From contig CM048744.1 in the NCBI GenBank assembly GCA_026315105.1, positions 361,709,168 to 361,773,167 of the forward strand: a stretch of 64,000 nucleotides of DNA. Direction: 5' to 3'. Made by a program: the position numbers and the translations under genes. Positions 9,584 through 19,961 of the stretch are shown here, one piece after another. The DNA comes from Locusta migratoria (lineage: Eukaryota; Arthropoda; Insecta; Orthoptera; Acrididae). Position 1 is the stretch's first letter. Every line of letters begins with the position of its first letter. A model generated the notes under the pieces. The model worked only from the letters and a program-made list of their open reading frames with translations, was not told where the DNA came from and did not search any database.

Positions 9584-11005
9584 TAAGGATGCCACACTGG
9601 GCAGCAATAATCCAAAAAAGTACGGACAAGCTTAGTGTATACAGTTTCCTTAGTAGGTTTGTTAGATCTTTTAAGGGTTCTGCCAATAAAACGCAGTCTC
9701 TGGTTCGCCTTTCCCACGACATTATCTACGTGTTCTTTCCAATTTAAGTCTGAAGTAATAGTATTTCCTAGGTATTTAGTGGAGTTTACGGCCTTCAGTT
9801 TTGATTGATTTATCTTGTAAACAAAGTTTAAAGGATTTATTTTCGTTCTCACACTTCACACTTCTCATTCTTTAGAGCCAATTTCCAATTTTTACACCAT
9901 AGTGATATCTTATTCAGATTGTTTTACAGTTGGTTTTGATCTTCAGATGATTTTACTAGACGGAAAATAACGGCGTCATCTGCAAACAACCTAAGAGAGC
10001 TACTTAGATTTATCTCTAAATTGTTTATGTAAATAAGGAACAGCAGAGGACCGATAACACTACCCTGTGGAACGCCCGATATCACTTCTGATTTAGTCGA
10101 TGTCTTACCATCGATTACTACGATTACTACTGACACGAAATCCCCAATTCAATCGCAAATTTGGAGCGATGTACCATCCCCATGCATTTTGATTGAAAGT
10201 AGTTTGTGAGTTACGGTGTCAAAAGCCTTGTGGAAATCAAGAAATACGAAATCGATTTGCGAACCCTTGTCGTCTGAATAAAGAGCTAGTTGTGTTTCGC
10301 ATGAACGATATTTTCTAAATCCGTGTTGACCTTGGGTGAATAGATCATTCTGTTCGAGGTAATTCATAATATTTGAATACAGGATATGTTCCAAAATCCT
10401 GCTGCAAATTGACGTCAATGAAATAGGCCTGTAGTTTAGTGGGTTACTACTACTGCCTATCTTGAATATAGGCGTGACCTGTGTAACTTTCCAATCTTTT
10501 GGTACAGATCCTTCTTTGAGAGAGCGGTTGCATATGGCTGTTAAGTAAGGAGCTATCGCTTCAGCACAATAAGTAGAAATCTAATGGTTACACAGTCTGG
10601 ACCAGAGGAGTTGTTCCTGTTAATTGATTGTAGTTGCTGCTCTACTCCGATGATATCTACTTCTACTTACTCATTACGACCTCTGTTCGTAATTTGAAAT
10701 CTAGAATATTGGTTTCGTCTTCTTTGGTGAATGAGTTTCTAAAAGCTATGTTTAGTAACTCTGCTTTAGTAGCGCTGTCATCGGCAGGGTCGTCATTACT
10801 ATCACTTAGTGAGGATATTGTTTGTGTTTTGCCCCTAGTATATTTAACATATTACCAAAATCTCTTTGGGTTTTCAGTCAAATATCGACAAAGAGTTTCG
10901 TTGTGATAAGTATTGTAGGCATCTCGCATTGAGATCCTCGCAAAATTTCGAGCTTCTGTATAGGATCGCCAATCCTGGGGATTTTGTGTTCGTTTGATGA
11001 AACTG
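9584..11005 (-). pseudogene. LINE B reverse transcriptase (5' portion), broken
   Basis: Same family as LINE A but an older copy. On the minus strand: NPQDWRSYTEARNFARISMR, ENPKRFW-YVKYTRGKTQTI, EHILYSNIMNYLEQNDLF, FLDFHKAFDTVTHKLLS (motif A), VISGVPQGSVIGPLLFLIYI, LRLFADDAVIFRLVKSS (FADD near 9980) and NSTKYLGNTITSDLNWKEH, ending at HPYQV where LINE A interrupts it. Frameshifts, a small deletion after LALYS and stops scatter through it. The 5' end at about 11005 is a truncation inside the linker before the RT domain. A chimeric 239-codon frame over 9133-9852 crosses the LINE B/LINE A join and is not a real protein. Confidence 0.85.
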
Positions 11006-12283
11006 GTGATATATGTATTCTCCAAAAACGCGGTAATGAAATATCACAGATCTGTCAGTAATACAGTTCCAGTTCGAAGTATAACAGCTAGCTGAGGTTT
11101 GCAATAACAACTAAAGTGCCACTATGAAAAAATTCGTGTTGATTTTAATGCAAGTACATGGTTTAAATGAGCCGCGAAACATACAGTGAACAGTAATTGT
11201 TACGACGAACAATCAAGACACGGATTTGCATCTGTTTTTAATGTGTGTAATAATTCTTTCATAAAGTCTAGTATACATTTATCTTGTGTTTACTAAATGA
11301 ATTAACTTTAGAAATTTGCGAAATTGCTGTCCAAGGGTTTGGTTGTTAACTTTGGTGGACAAAATTTGAGTACAAAAACGAAAGTGACAATAAAATACTG
11401 CAATTAAAAATGCGCGTACCTCATCTGCCACAAAAGCATTCCACGTTGAAATATAGTGTCGTTAATAACTTTCCTTGTTGTTATGCTGAAACAAGTAACA
11501 TTTGGTACGTGAAATTTGAGTATAAGGACGAAAGTGACAACAAAATACTGCAATAAAAATGCGCCTGAGTCAGCTGCCACAAAAGAATTCCACACCGAAG
11601 TAACCTATCATAAATAACTTCCGTTGTTGCCATGTTGAAATAAGTACATATTTGTTGTAAAGAACACAGACATATACAAGTGAAAGAATTCTGGCTGTTA
11701 CTATTGCTGCCCCACTTTGCACTGGTTACATGTCAACGATGTTCGATCAATTATTGTCAACAACAAATAAAAGTATTTTTGAAGATGTAAGCACTCAAAA
11801 GTGTGTTTTTATCAACCGCAGGAGCAACAGAAGAAATATCTGAAAAAGACAACAACACTAGGTAGAAAACCGAGCATTAAAAAAAAAATATGTTGTGTAC
11901 TTCAAGGTAATTGCAGGATATGTCATATGACATAACTAAGTGCCTTTAGTCAAGAATTTTGTCTGGGTATAGACAGACTGAGCTCAAACAAGCCAAACAT
12001 TTTGCGTTCTTGCATGACGCACTTGTCGCTTTATCACTTCGATTTGTGCATTTCAAATGTTGAACACACTTTACACATATTTCATCATCAAAACTTGTAC
12101 AGACAATGAACACTAAATACAATATACAATATACACTAAATACTACGCCGTAAGCTCAAGAACAACATAGGATAGACATACTCCTCTCAAGTGTACTGAC
12201 CACCAAAACAATGGCGGCCGAGTTTACACAAGTTGCCGCAAAGAGCGCTGTAACTCGTGTGTCAGCCACTCTATGAAATTTAA
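11006..12283. other. Unassigned AT-rich stretch with a ~150-bp tandem duplication
   Basis: No gene recognised. 11360-11505 and 11511-11655 are diverged direct copies: both contain ACGAAAGTGACAA, AAAATACTGCAA and AAAATGCGC, followed by a CTGCCACAAAAG block, a TTCCACxxxGAA block and AATAACTTxC. The remainder is low-complexity, AT-rich sequence with no family that I can name. Confidence 0.5.
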
Positions 12284-13251
12284 AGGCCGTATTACACGAT
12301 ACACCTGAGGCGTACACCTGCGCACCAGCGCTACAAGCGTGATCATCTGGAACTACGTACTGCTTCTCGTAGACCTATTAACACGATGCACGGCGGATAT
12401 TCCTCGGCACGAATCCGCGCATGCGCAATAGCCAGTACTAACGCGTAAAAAACTGAGCTCCTCTAATCATTCATTCATACCATATAAGAATACGAGGAAA
12501 ACTGATTTCCTGGAACGTCATTCATTTAAATTATTTCTGTGAGTTCCTATTTAATATGAAGTCGTCATTTTTTAAATTTATTATTTCTTTTTCTCTTATG
12601 TATTTCGCACGGGATTGAGCTCTACTGCTTACAAATACAGACTCAACACTTTCGTTCCATATTTAAATTCAATGTTTGTGTAACTAAGGGGCAAACTGAT
12701 TAGGTTATCGGTCCCTAAACTTAACCACTATTTAAATTACCTTATGCCAATGACAACATGCACATAAATGTCTGAGGCAGGTCTCTTAACTTTCGGCGGG
12801 AGCGGCTGAGCAATTCGTGACATGGAGCCCCAGACCGCACGGCAGTTTTATATTACTACATTTGATTGCCAAAGTATATGTCTATGTTAGTTTACACTTA
12901 TACAATGTTTTTCACACAAAACCAATTTTTGGAGCTGTGACAGTAAATCGCAGATTACGGCACAACAGCGACTAAAACCAGACGTTGGGTTCGACTGTGG
13001 GCAGAAAGAACACAGGCAGGTGAATATAGTCACAGCTAATGAAAGAATTGAGTTCTGGGGATTCCGCAACAATTTCAGAACTTCGCATGGAAAGACGTGA
13101 CCTATTTTGGAGAGCTGCTGTCTGTAAATCTGTAGCCATATCATTGACGAATAAACGATTGCTGTCGTAACTTATTATGATAGAGAGACCTTCTTGGTTA
13201 TAGAAACAACTTTCCTTCCTGTACGCCTGAATTATGAGTTGATGGCTCTCT

Positions 13252-13440
13252 GCCGGCCGCGGTGGCCGAGGGGACTAAGGCGCTCCAGTCACGGTCTGCA
13301 CGGCCACTACGGTCAGGGGTTCGAATCCCCCCTCGGGCATGGATATTTGTGCTGTCATAGTTCATAAGTAGTTTGTAAGTTTAGGGACTGATGACCCCGT
13401 AGTTAAGTTCCATAGACTATACAAACATTTGAACATTTTT
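13252..13440 (+). mobile_element. tRNA-derived SINE, type 1
   Basis: Complete copy: GCCGGCCGCGGTGGCCGAGG head, B box GGGTTCGAATC, GGGACTGATGACCCCGTAG body and ACAAACATTTGAACATTT tail. The 13-bp target duplication TTGATGGCTCTCT is at 13239-13251 and 13441-13453. Confidence 0.95.
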
Positions 13441-13897
13441 TTGATGGCTCTCTCCTATTCCATTTCATTTCTAAATTACGAAGCAATCAATACAAAAATT
13501 CCTTTTCATAAACATTTAGTTTATAGTCTGCTGAAAACAAATGTATTTTTTTAATTACCGCATTTATGAAACCTACTGACTGAAAAAACGGGCAAAAAGT
13601 AGGCAATCAGTCCTAACCACGAATGTCATACACAAGCAAGGTACGTAGACTAGAAAGGTATGCCAGTTTGGGCTTCTTCACTGTCATTGGTTAGCGCTGT
13701 ATTACGTCACTCGACAGCAAGCCGCTGTATTATAAGGCCGCCGTGAACACATTTTCTCCGTCTTTTCTTTCCTCATTCGATAAAAAACATTGATTTTAAG
13801 CAGTCAAACACGCTTGTGATTAATATATATGTATACTAACATACAAATGACTGAAAAAGAAAAGCTTCAAACATTATTAACAACTAACCAACCGTCT

Positions 13898-14224
13898 TTA
13901 ACTCGAGAACCACTGAACGTATCATGATAAGGTTCTCTCTTTTTTTTCTTTCTTTTTTTTTTTTTTTAATTGTAGAGCTCATAAAGATCTAAAATAAAGT
14001 CCGAGGTAGCACATGTCTAACTTTCATAGATTTCCCACAATCAATATTTATGTAGTCTGAAGCCATCCGGCGCAAGCGCCTTAGGAGAAAAATGGTACAG
14101 ATGCTTCACTCGTAAAAGTTAGACATATGCTCTGGCGGACTTTTTTTTCAGACCTTTGTGAGATCTACAATTTAAAAGAAACCTCATCACGATACGTTCA
14201 GTAGTTCTCGAGTTATAGAAGGTT
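13898..14224. repeat. Inverted repeat (foldback) inside the TTAA element
   Basis: Arms at about 13898-14026 and 14105-14224. The left arm has AACTCGAGAACCACTGAACG ... AGAGCTCATAAAGATCT ... ACATGTCTAACTTT, and the reverse complement of the right arm repeats this with scattered changes. The arms enclose about 80 nt. It could be a MITE or the paired halves of a duplicated segment. Confidence 0.6.
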
Positions 14225-15193
14225 AAAGGGACAGACAGAGAGAAAATGTGCTTCTGTTTTATATAATATCATGATTTCACCCCCTTAGAGTGCGAATTTC
14301 GAAATTTTACTATGCCTATAACCGTGACGCTAGTTCATGCAATAAGTTGACGAAGTTTTATCGCAATCGACTGAATGACATTGACAGGCATACCATACGG
14401 ACAAACAGAGGCCTTCATTTATATATATTAGATAAAGAAAACTTTCGTTACAACGCAAACTTAGCAGTCGATTTTCGCATTAATGGTTTTGTTTTTCTCA
14501 TTTAATTACTATGAACAATGAACTGCATACTACTTTCATACATACAATTTTATCAATCGGCTTCACAAAAATGTTCGTAACAAATTCTGGCATTTTTGAC
14601 ATTTATCTCGTCTTGTCGTTTACAGCGAGAGATCCATATGCGCTAAAGTTCATATTTTGGAAACCGATGGTACAAAATGCCTTCCGTCTTGCGTCTACTG
14701 TTATTGCACTCTGCAAGAGCACAACACGAAGTATTCTTTCTCATAATTACAGGAAGAATGTATGGAAAAATTGTTCCCTAATACAAGAAAGCTACTTTCT
14801 ATCCGAACACTTAACAGGTAACGAAACGAGCAAGCGCAAAACTCAACTTCCTACTTGCACGTTTCATAAGAGAACTGCGGCAACTGCTCGGCGCTTGCTG
14901 CCAGGTGACGTCACAGAAGCAAACCGCGCGAGTCAAATTTACACCCACCTGACACACAGGTAACCAGCAGAAAGCTTACTGCTGCTACTTGTACGCATGA
15001 GCGCGTTAGCGCTGCCTAGTGCGCATGCGCGGATTCGCGGGAGTTTAGAACAGGTCTCTATTTCGGCGCGTGGATAAAGTGTCTGCTAATAATCATGGTT
15101 TCGCGGTAGTTGCACGTGTTCTGCCGCTAGATGGCTGTCGCGCTATCGCGCTAGACCAATACCTTTCGAGGCGGATCGTCGTGTAATACCGTC

Positions 15194-16040
15194 TTAAGCT
15201 CGTAATGTCGAGTAGTCAATAGATACAAGAAAGTTCGTAGTGTAAAACGGGCTTTAAAAGTTGCCGAGTTCGAGTACACCCGTAAGCCATAGCCTGCGGC
15301 AAAACCATTAAATTTGTGTGCCAATTAATGTCCTTAAAATGGTATTAGAAGTATTACATAGAGAAAAAGGCGCACACAAAACCATTTGTTTTTAATTCTT
15401 TAATGAAAAATGAGATCCTTCCCCTACTGAAAAACTAACGGCTATAGTCGTTTTAAGCTTGCCTGATTTGCAAACACTACTTTGTACAGAAAACTGCTCT
15501 TTCTGTTTTTTGTCAGAGTGGTAATGAGCCGCTTCTAGGAAGCGCTTCTTGCGCGGCGGCCCTCGGCGCTAAAAACGTCGTCCTTGTTGGTCGCCGGCAG
15601 AGCGCGCTGTCTGGCTAGTTCTTGTAAAAAGCTGCCGCAGCTTCCCCTGCCTGTATAGCAGTCGCTCACAGAGGCCAGGCCTCGCCGGCTGCCTCTACAA
15701 GGCCTAGCCTGCGACACTGAGCAGCCGATCGCCCGAGAGAGAAGCCCGTGTTTGTCTGGCCTCCACAGGCGCCCATCAGCCAGCAGCCAGGCCGAACCAT
15801 CAACAATCACACTCTACTTTAATACACCCGATCACAGACAAATATGTGTTACTCTGTGACCCGATGCAGCAGATACACCGGACTGACAATACCCCCCCCC
15901 CCCCCCCCCCAAGGCTAGCGCACGACCTGAGCAGCATGGGGTTCTCGTCTGAGTCTCAGGACGTGCGCTAGCCAAGCGTATTTCAAGCGTCAACTTCGCG
16001 TCGCAATATCTCGGAATGTAATTGGAATCTTGCGATGCAA
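15194..16040. other. Unassigned stretch with GC-rich block and C19 run
   Basis: 15535-15800 is markedly GC-rich against AT-rich surroundings. A run of 19 C spans 15892-15910. Open frames on the minus strand (15535-15810, 15832-16050) have no recognisable domain and follow from base composition. No gene seen. Confidence 0.4.
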
Positions 16041-16051
16041 TCAACGCCATT

Positions 16052-16249
16052 CATGTTTCAAATGTTTGTATAGCTTATGGGACTTAACTACGGGGTCATT
16101 AGTCCCTAAACTTACAAACTACTTATGAACTACTTACGAACTAGGACGGCACAAATATCCATGCCCGAGGGGGGATTCGAACCCCCGACCGTAGAGGCCC
16201 TGCAGACCGTGACTTGACCGCCTCAGTCCCCTCGGCCACCGCGGACGGC
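16052..16249 (-). mobile_element. tRNA-derived SINE, type 1
   Basis: Minus-strand copy with B box complement GGATTCGAACCC and GTCCCCTCGGCCACCGCGG at the right end. Target duplication TCAACGCCATT at 16041-16051 and 16250-16260. Confidence 0.94.
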
Positions 16250-16301
16250 TCAACGCCATTGTTTATGTGATTTGTCATGCTATGGATTGCTGAAGAAAAA
16301 T

Positions 16302-16472
16302 ATAGGGTATCCATATAAAAAAAAAAAATTACTTTCGTTTTAGAATGTTTCCAAATATGTACATTCAAGGGCCCCAGCCATACATTGATACCGGCGAAAG
16401 TCTTTTTCCAATAGCTGTTATTGTTCCAGAGATATTTTGGGTGGATAAGATAGCTGGGACACCCTGTATATA
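16302..16472. mobile_element. Possible mariner-like MITE
   Basis: The left side has TATAGGGTATCCATAT and the right side ends GGGACACCCTGTATATA, whose reverse complement TATATACAGGGTGTCCC is a mariner-style terminus. It is about 170 bp with no coding capacity. The left end is a poor match, so the call is tentative. Confidence 0.3.
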
Positions 16473-16479
16473 TATATAT

Positions 16480-16615
16480 ATATTCCTTTTTTCTCGTTCT
16501 ATTTGGGAGTGGAATAGGAAAGTATGTGCCTATTAGTGATACAGTCTACCCCCCGCCACGCACTTTACAGTGGATTGCGGAGTATATATGTAGATGTAGA
16601 TGTAAATAATATTTA
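16480..16615 (+). mobile_element. LINE 3' terminus (ORF2 last codons and (TAGATG)n tail)
   Basis: Plus-strand frame FSRSIWEWNRKVCAY resembles the FPRAIREWNGR ending of the local LINE ORF2. The sequence ends in GTAGATGTAGATGTA at 16590-16606, the tail form of this LINE superfamily. A 5'-truncated scrap of a subfamily distinct from LINE A. Confidence 0.65.
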
Positions 16616-17287
16616 CCGGCTCGGCGGTCCCAGAGATAATGTTGACAACGGATGTTGAATGCCGAAAATCGTGTTACGTTCGCAGTAGCCAATGGCGTGT
16701 TAGTATGCGTTAATCGTTGTACTTTTCCGCTGAGTATACGAACGCATTTAGTTGTTTAACATTTTGTTTTTTCGTGTGAAGTTGCAGCTTTTCATGCTAA
16801 TTTCTTCTTACTAACGCAGATATTTTGTCGGAAGTCCTCCCTTTACGACGGCAAATACTTTCACTGACATATCAACAATAGAGCAGGGACAGCGTTCTTT
16901 ATTTACTTCAAGGTCTGCAGTGCTCATGTGCTATGTGGTTAGACTTTCTACGGATATCAACATGTTCCCAAAAATTTTCAAGTTTTTTGTTTATTTTTAT
17001 GTTGCTTGTCAAAGGCGTATGTTTTTCTTTGTCATTGTCATCGCAGTTATGATAAAATAATTGTTTAAGTAACATTATACAAAACACAGATTATTCTCGA
17101 AATCTCGCATGGTTATCAATACATAGTCTTTTCCCTTACAGACAGTCAAATTGCCATTTTGTGTTTAAAAAATATAATAGTTCTCATCAAATTTAACGCG
17201 GCGGCAACGATAACATTGTGAACTTATCGGACACGATAACGTAGTGCGAGTTTTCTTACGGATACGACGCGAATGCGTGTGATTTGC
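16616..17287. other. Unassigned stretch
   Basis: About 670 bp in which no gene, repeat or element boundary is recognised. Confidence 0.4.
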
Positions 17288-17493
17288 GAAATGTTCAAAT
17301 GTTTGTAGAGCTTATGGGACTTAACTACGGGATCATCAGTCCCTAATCTTACAAACTACTTATCAACTACCTTATACTAAGGACGGCACAAATATCCATG
17401 CCCGGGGGGGGGGGGGGGATTCGAACCCCCGACCGTAGTGGCCGTGCAGACCGTGACTGGAGCGCCTCAGTCCCCTCGGCCACCGCGGCCGGC
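17288..17493 (-). mobile_element. tRNA-derived SINE, type 1, with G15 run
   Basis: Target duplication TGTGATTTGC at 17278-17287 and 17494-17503. A run of 15 G at 17404-17418 sits just outside the B box, where other copies have 4 to 6 G; it is a local slippage expansion. Confidence 0.94.
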
Positions 17494-17887
17494 TGTGATT
17501 TGCCGTTTTATTTACATGACATTAACCCAATTTACAATAAAAGTGTTTAAGACGATTTTCCCGTTGGTATAAAAATTTGAAAAGCACATAGTTATAGTAT
17601 TGCGAGGAAGGTAAACATATTTCAGTTTATGCACAAAGCAAGTAATTAATCTTAACGAGTGGCCAGTTTATGTATCTCGTATTGGAACTGGCATTAAGTG
17701 CGAAAATAATTAAACGAATCATGTTTATATTCAAGACAAAATACTTAGAATCAGATTGGCAGCCTGCATCTGCCCTGCCTGCATCTGCCTCGCAATTGGA
17801 CAACTGACTTTCCGACATTCAGCATCCGTTGCCAACATTTTCTACCCTGACTGCCGAGCCCGTAAATAAAACTTTAACCAGTAAAAT
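17494..17887. other. Unassigned stretch between two SINEs
   Basis: Nothing recognised. It contains CTGCATCTGCCxTGC repeated twice at about 17763-17790. Confidence 0.3.
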
Positions 17888-18090
17888 CAAGTGTTCAAAT
17901 ATTTGTTAAGCTTATGGGACTTAACTGCGGGGTCATTAGTCCATAAACTTACAAACTACTTATGAACTAACTTTTACTAAAGACAGCAGAAACATCTATG
18001 CCCGAGGAGGCATTCGAACCCCCGACGGGGAACGGCCTCGCGCATCGCAGCATAGCGCCTAAATGTGCTCAGCCACTCCGCCGCGGCGTC
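17888..18090 (-). mobile_element. tRNA-derived SINE, type 3
   Basis: Tail as in type 1 (GTTCAAATATTTGTTAAGC at the left), but the head, read on the minus strand, is GCCGCGGCGGAGTGGCTGAG followed by GCGCATTTAGGCGCTATGCTG, a different tRNA-like sequence. No clear target duplication seen. Confidence 0.8.
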
Positions 18091-18302
18091 ACAGAGATAC
18101 CTCATTATTAAATCTATATGTGTGAATAATTTTTAACAAAGCTTTGCTTTCGGAAATGACGAAAGTCGAAAGGCGTAAGGCTTAAATAAATTGCTAAGTA
18201 TTTATCAAACAAAATGGCATGTGCCTAGCAGTGCTTTTGGTGAAGTGCTAAAAATAAAAACGCCAAGGTAATGTTATTGGAAGCAAAGCAAACTGTTGTG
18301 TT

Positions 18303-18890
18303 GTGATGGTGGTGGTCTTCAGTCCGAAGACTGGTTTGATGCAGCTCTCCACCCTATTCTATCCTGAGCAAGCCTCTTCAACTCCTCATCATAATAGCAA
18401 CCTACATCCGTTTGAATCTACTTACTGTATTCATCTCTTGGTCTCCCTCTGCGGTGTTTACCGCCAAACACTTCCCTCCAATTTTAAGTTCACGATTCCT
18501 TGATGTCTAATAATGTGTCCTACCAATCGATCCCTTCTTTTAGTAAAGGTATGCCAGAAGTTCCTTTTCTCCCCGATTCTGTTCAGTACCTCTTCATTAG
18601 CTAAGCGATCAACACACATAATCTTCAGCATTCTTGTTTATAAAACTCTTCTGGGTGCCGTAACGTCGGTGAAGTATTTGATATATTGACGATGCGGTCC
18701 AACACCCAGAAGAGTTTTATAAACAATGACAACGGCCGCGGAAGCCTTCGTTTACATATTCAGCATTCTTCTATAGCACCACATTTTAAAAGCCTCTACC
18801 CTTTTCCTGTCCACACTGTTTATCCTTCAAGTTTCACTCCCATACAGGGCAACACTCCACACAAATGCCTTCAGAAAGGACTTCCTTACA
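18303..18890 (-). pseudogene. RTE-like LINE, 3' part of ORF2 (RTE-1)
   Basis: Minus-strand sequence encodes the far C-terminal region of an RTE-type reverse transcriptase protein: VRKSFLKAFVWSVALYGSET, then, after the insertion at 18636-18759, ...LANEEVLNRIGEKRNFW-like and GREVFGG-like sequence. It ends in the family's 3' terminus, whose reverse complement at 18303-18350 reads GTGGTCTTCAGTCCGAAGAC. The reverse transcriptase core is absent (5' truncation at about 18890). A decayed copy of the family seen better at 56180-57610. Confidence 0.75.
18636..18759. mobile_element. Short palindromic retroelement (family P)
   Basis: 124-bp insertion in RTE-1 with a 12-bp target duplication TTCAGCATTCTT (18624-18635 and 18760-18771). 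It carries an inverted pair built on TTGTTTATAAAACTCTTCTG and its complement, plus GGCCGCGGAAGCCTTCG. The same GGCCGCGGAAGCCTnCG, ACCCAGAAnAnTTTTAT and ACGATGCGGT blocks occur in the insertion at 47482-47685. Long target duplications suggest LINE-mediated insertion. Confidence 0.75.
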
Positions 18891-18894
18891 TCTA

Positions 18895-19961
18895 CATCTA
18901 CACAGTATAACATTTTAATAGATTTTAAGTAATTACTGTTCATTCTACCACTTTCAAACATAATACTCATCTTTTCAATATTACGATGTATGGGGGTTCT
19001 GCTCGCTGGAACATTATTCTCCTGGGGCGTCGTGGTAGAAATAAATACTCTATATGTACAATTTTTCACTTCTTCTTTAATTTAAACCAAACTTCTTCTC
19101 CACCAAAACATTACAATAACGTACCCAAATTACCTCAACAACACACACTGACATAGATTCCAAAGTACTCGACAAAAGACAAAACTCGAACTCCCCCCAC
19201 GCAAGGTGGTGAGGCAAATATATAACATCGACAATAATGGCATTACATTATCCATTTTTCATGACAATTGAATATACTGATTTACAATTACCGAACATAC
19301 AAATAAAACATTTCATGTACACAAAAATAATCACAGTATAAAATGAAAACTATACATACAATAATTTTAGATGGCACATTTTTTAAGACGAAATCGCGGT
19401 ACTATTTGTTTCACAACAAAGAATAATGATAAATGTCAATTAATTTGTTAATGAGTACATCATACACGTTCCTAACATATATTGAACTATCAAATCTCAT
19501 GACCATTCACAAAATATACTCAAAATCTCACGTCAGTCAATATATACAAAGAATTCAACATTGATAATTAATGTAATAGTCGAAATAACACAATTAGCTG
19601 GTCAACACAACTTGTTTATGAGCCTAACATATATACAATGCTATTTATTTTCATTTCTTTATGTTTTACGAAAGTTTTTACCCTTCGTCTGTCTATTTAT
19701 TGAAATAATGTATAATTACAAAAGTATTGTTTATAGAATTATCTGGAAACGTCTTATACAAATCTCATAATTAATTAAATGTATCACTTGTTTTAATCAC
19801 AGTATTACCGAGACACTGTCCTACACTGACTCCTAGGCTGGCTATATCGTTTTTAACCAACTTTACACGCAACTTTTATCACTATTGAACCACACGATTC
19901 CGAATCGACGCAGACGGTATCGTACAGTAACATTGAGATGAGAGGTCCAGCAGTATCGTCA
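18895..19961. other. Unassigned AT-rich stretch
   Basis: About 1.07 kb of AT-rich sequence with no gene or element recognised. Confidence 0.4.

Larger units (their letters stand above)
12284..15193. mobile_element. TTAA-flanked element with long imperfect inverted ends (piggyBac-like, non-autonomous)
   Basis: TTAA sits at 12280-12283 and 15194-15197. The left end reads AGGCCGTATTACACGAT and the right end, reverse-complemented, GACGGTATTACACGACGAT, matching 13 of 15 aligned bases. The similarity continues inward: CGAATCCGCGCATGCGCA at 12410-12427 pairs with its reverse complement at 15020-15037, followed by a CTAACGCG match. TTAA duplication is the hallmark of piggyBac transposition. No transposase is recognised; open frames at 12887-13144 and 14511-14963 have no known motif. 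The interior holds a SINE and a foldback (13898-14224). Confidence 0.6.

Noticed and set aside
9133..9852. A 239-codon minus-strand open frame
   Set aside because: It crosses the junction between LINE B (up to HPYQV) and LINE A (from ARLNIYIPK) and so is a chimera created by the nested insertion.
14511..14963. 150-codon frame inside the TTAA element
   Set aside because: No transposase or other domain seen, no similar frame on other copies, and an AT-rich context. Kept only as an open question under the element.
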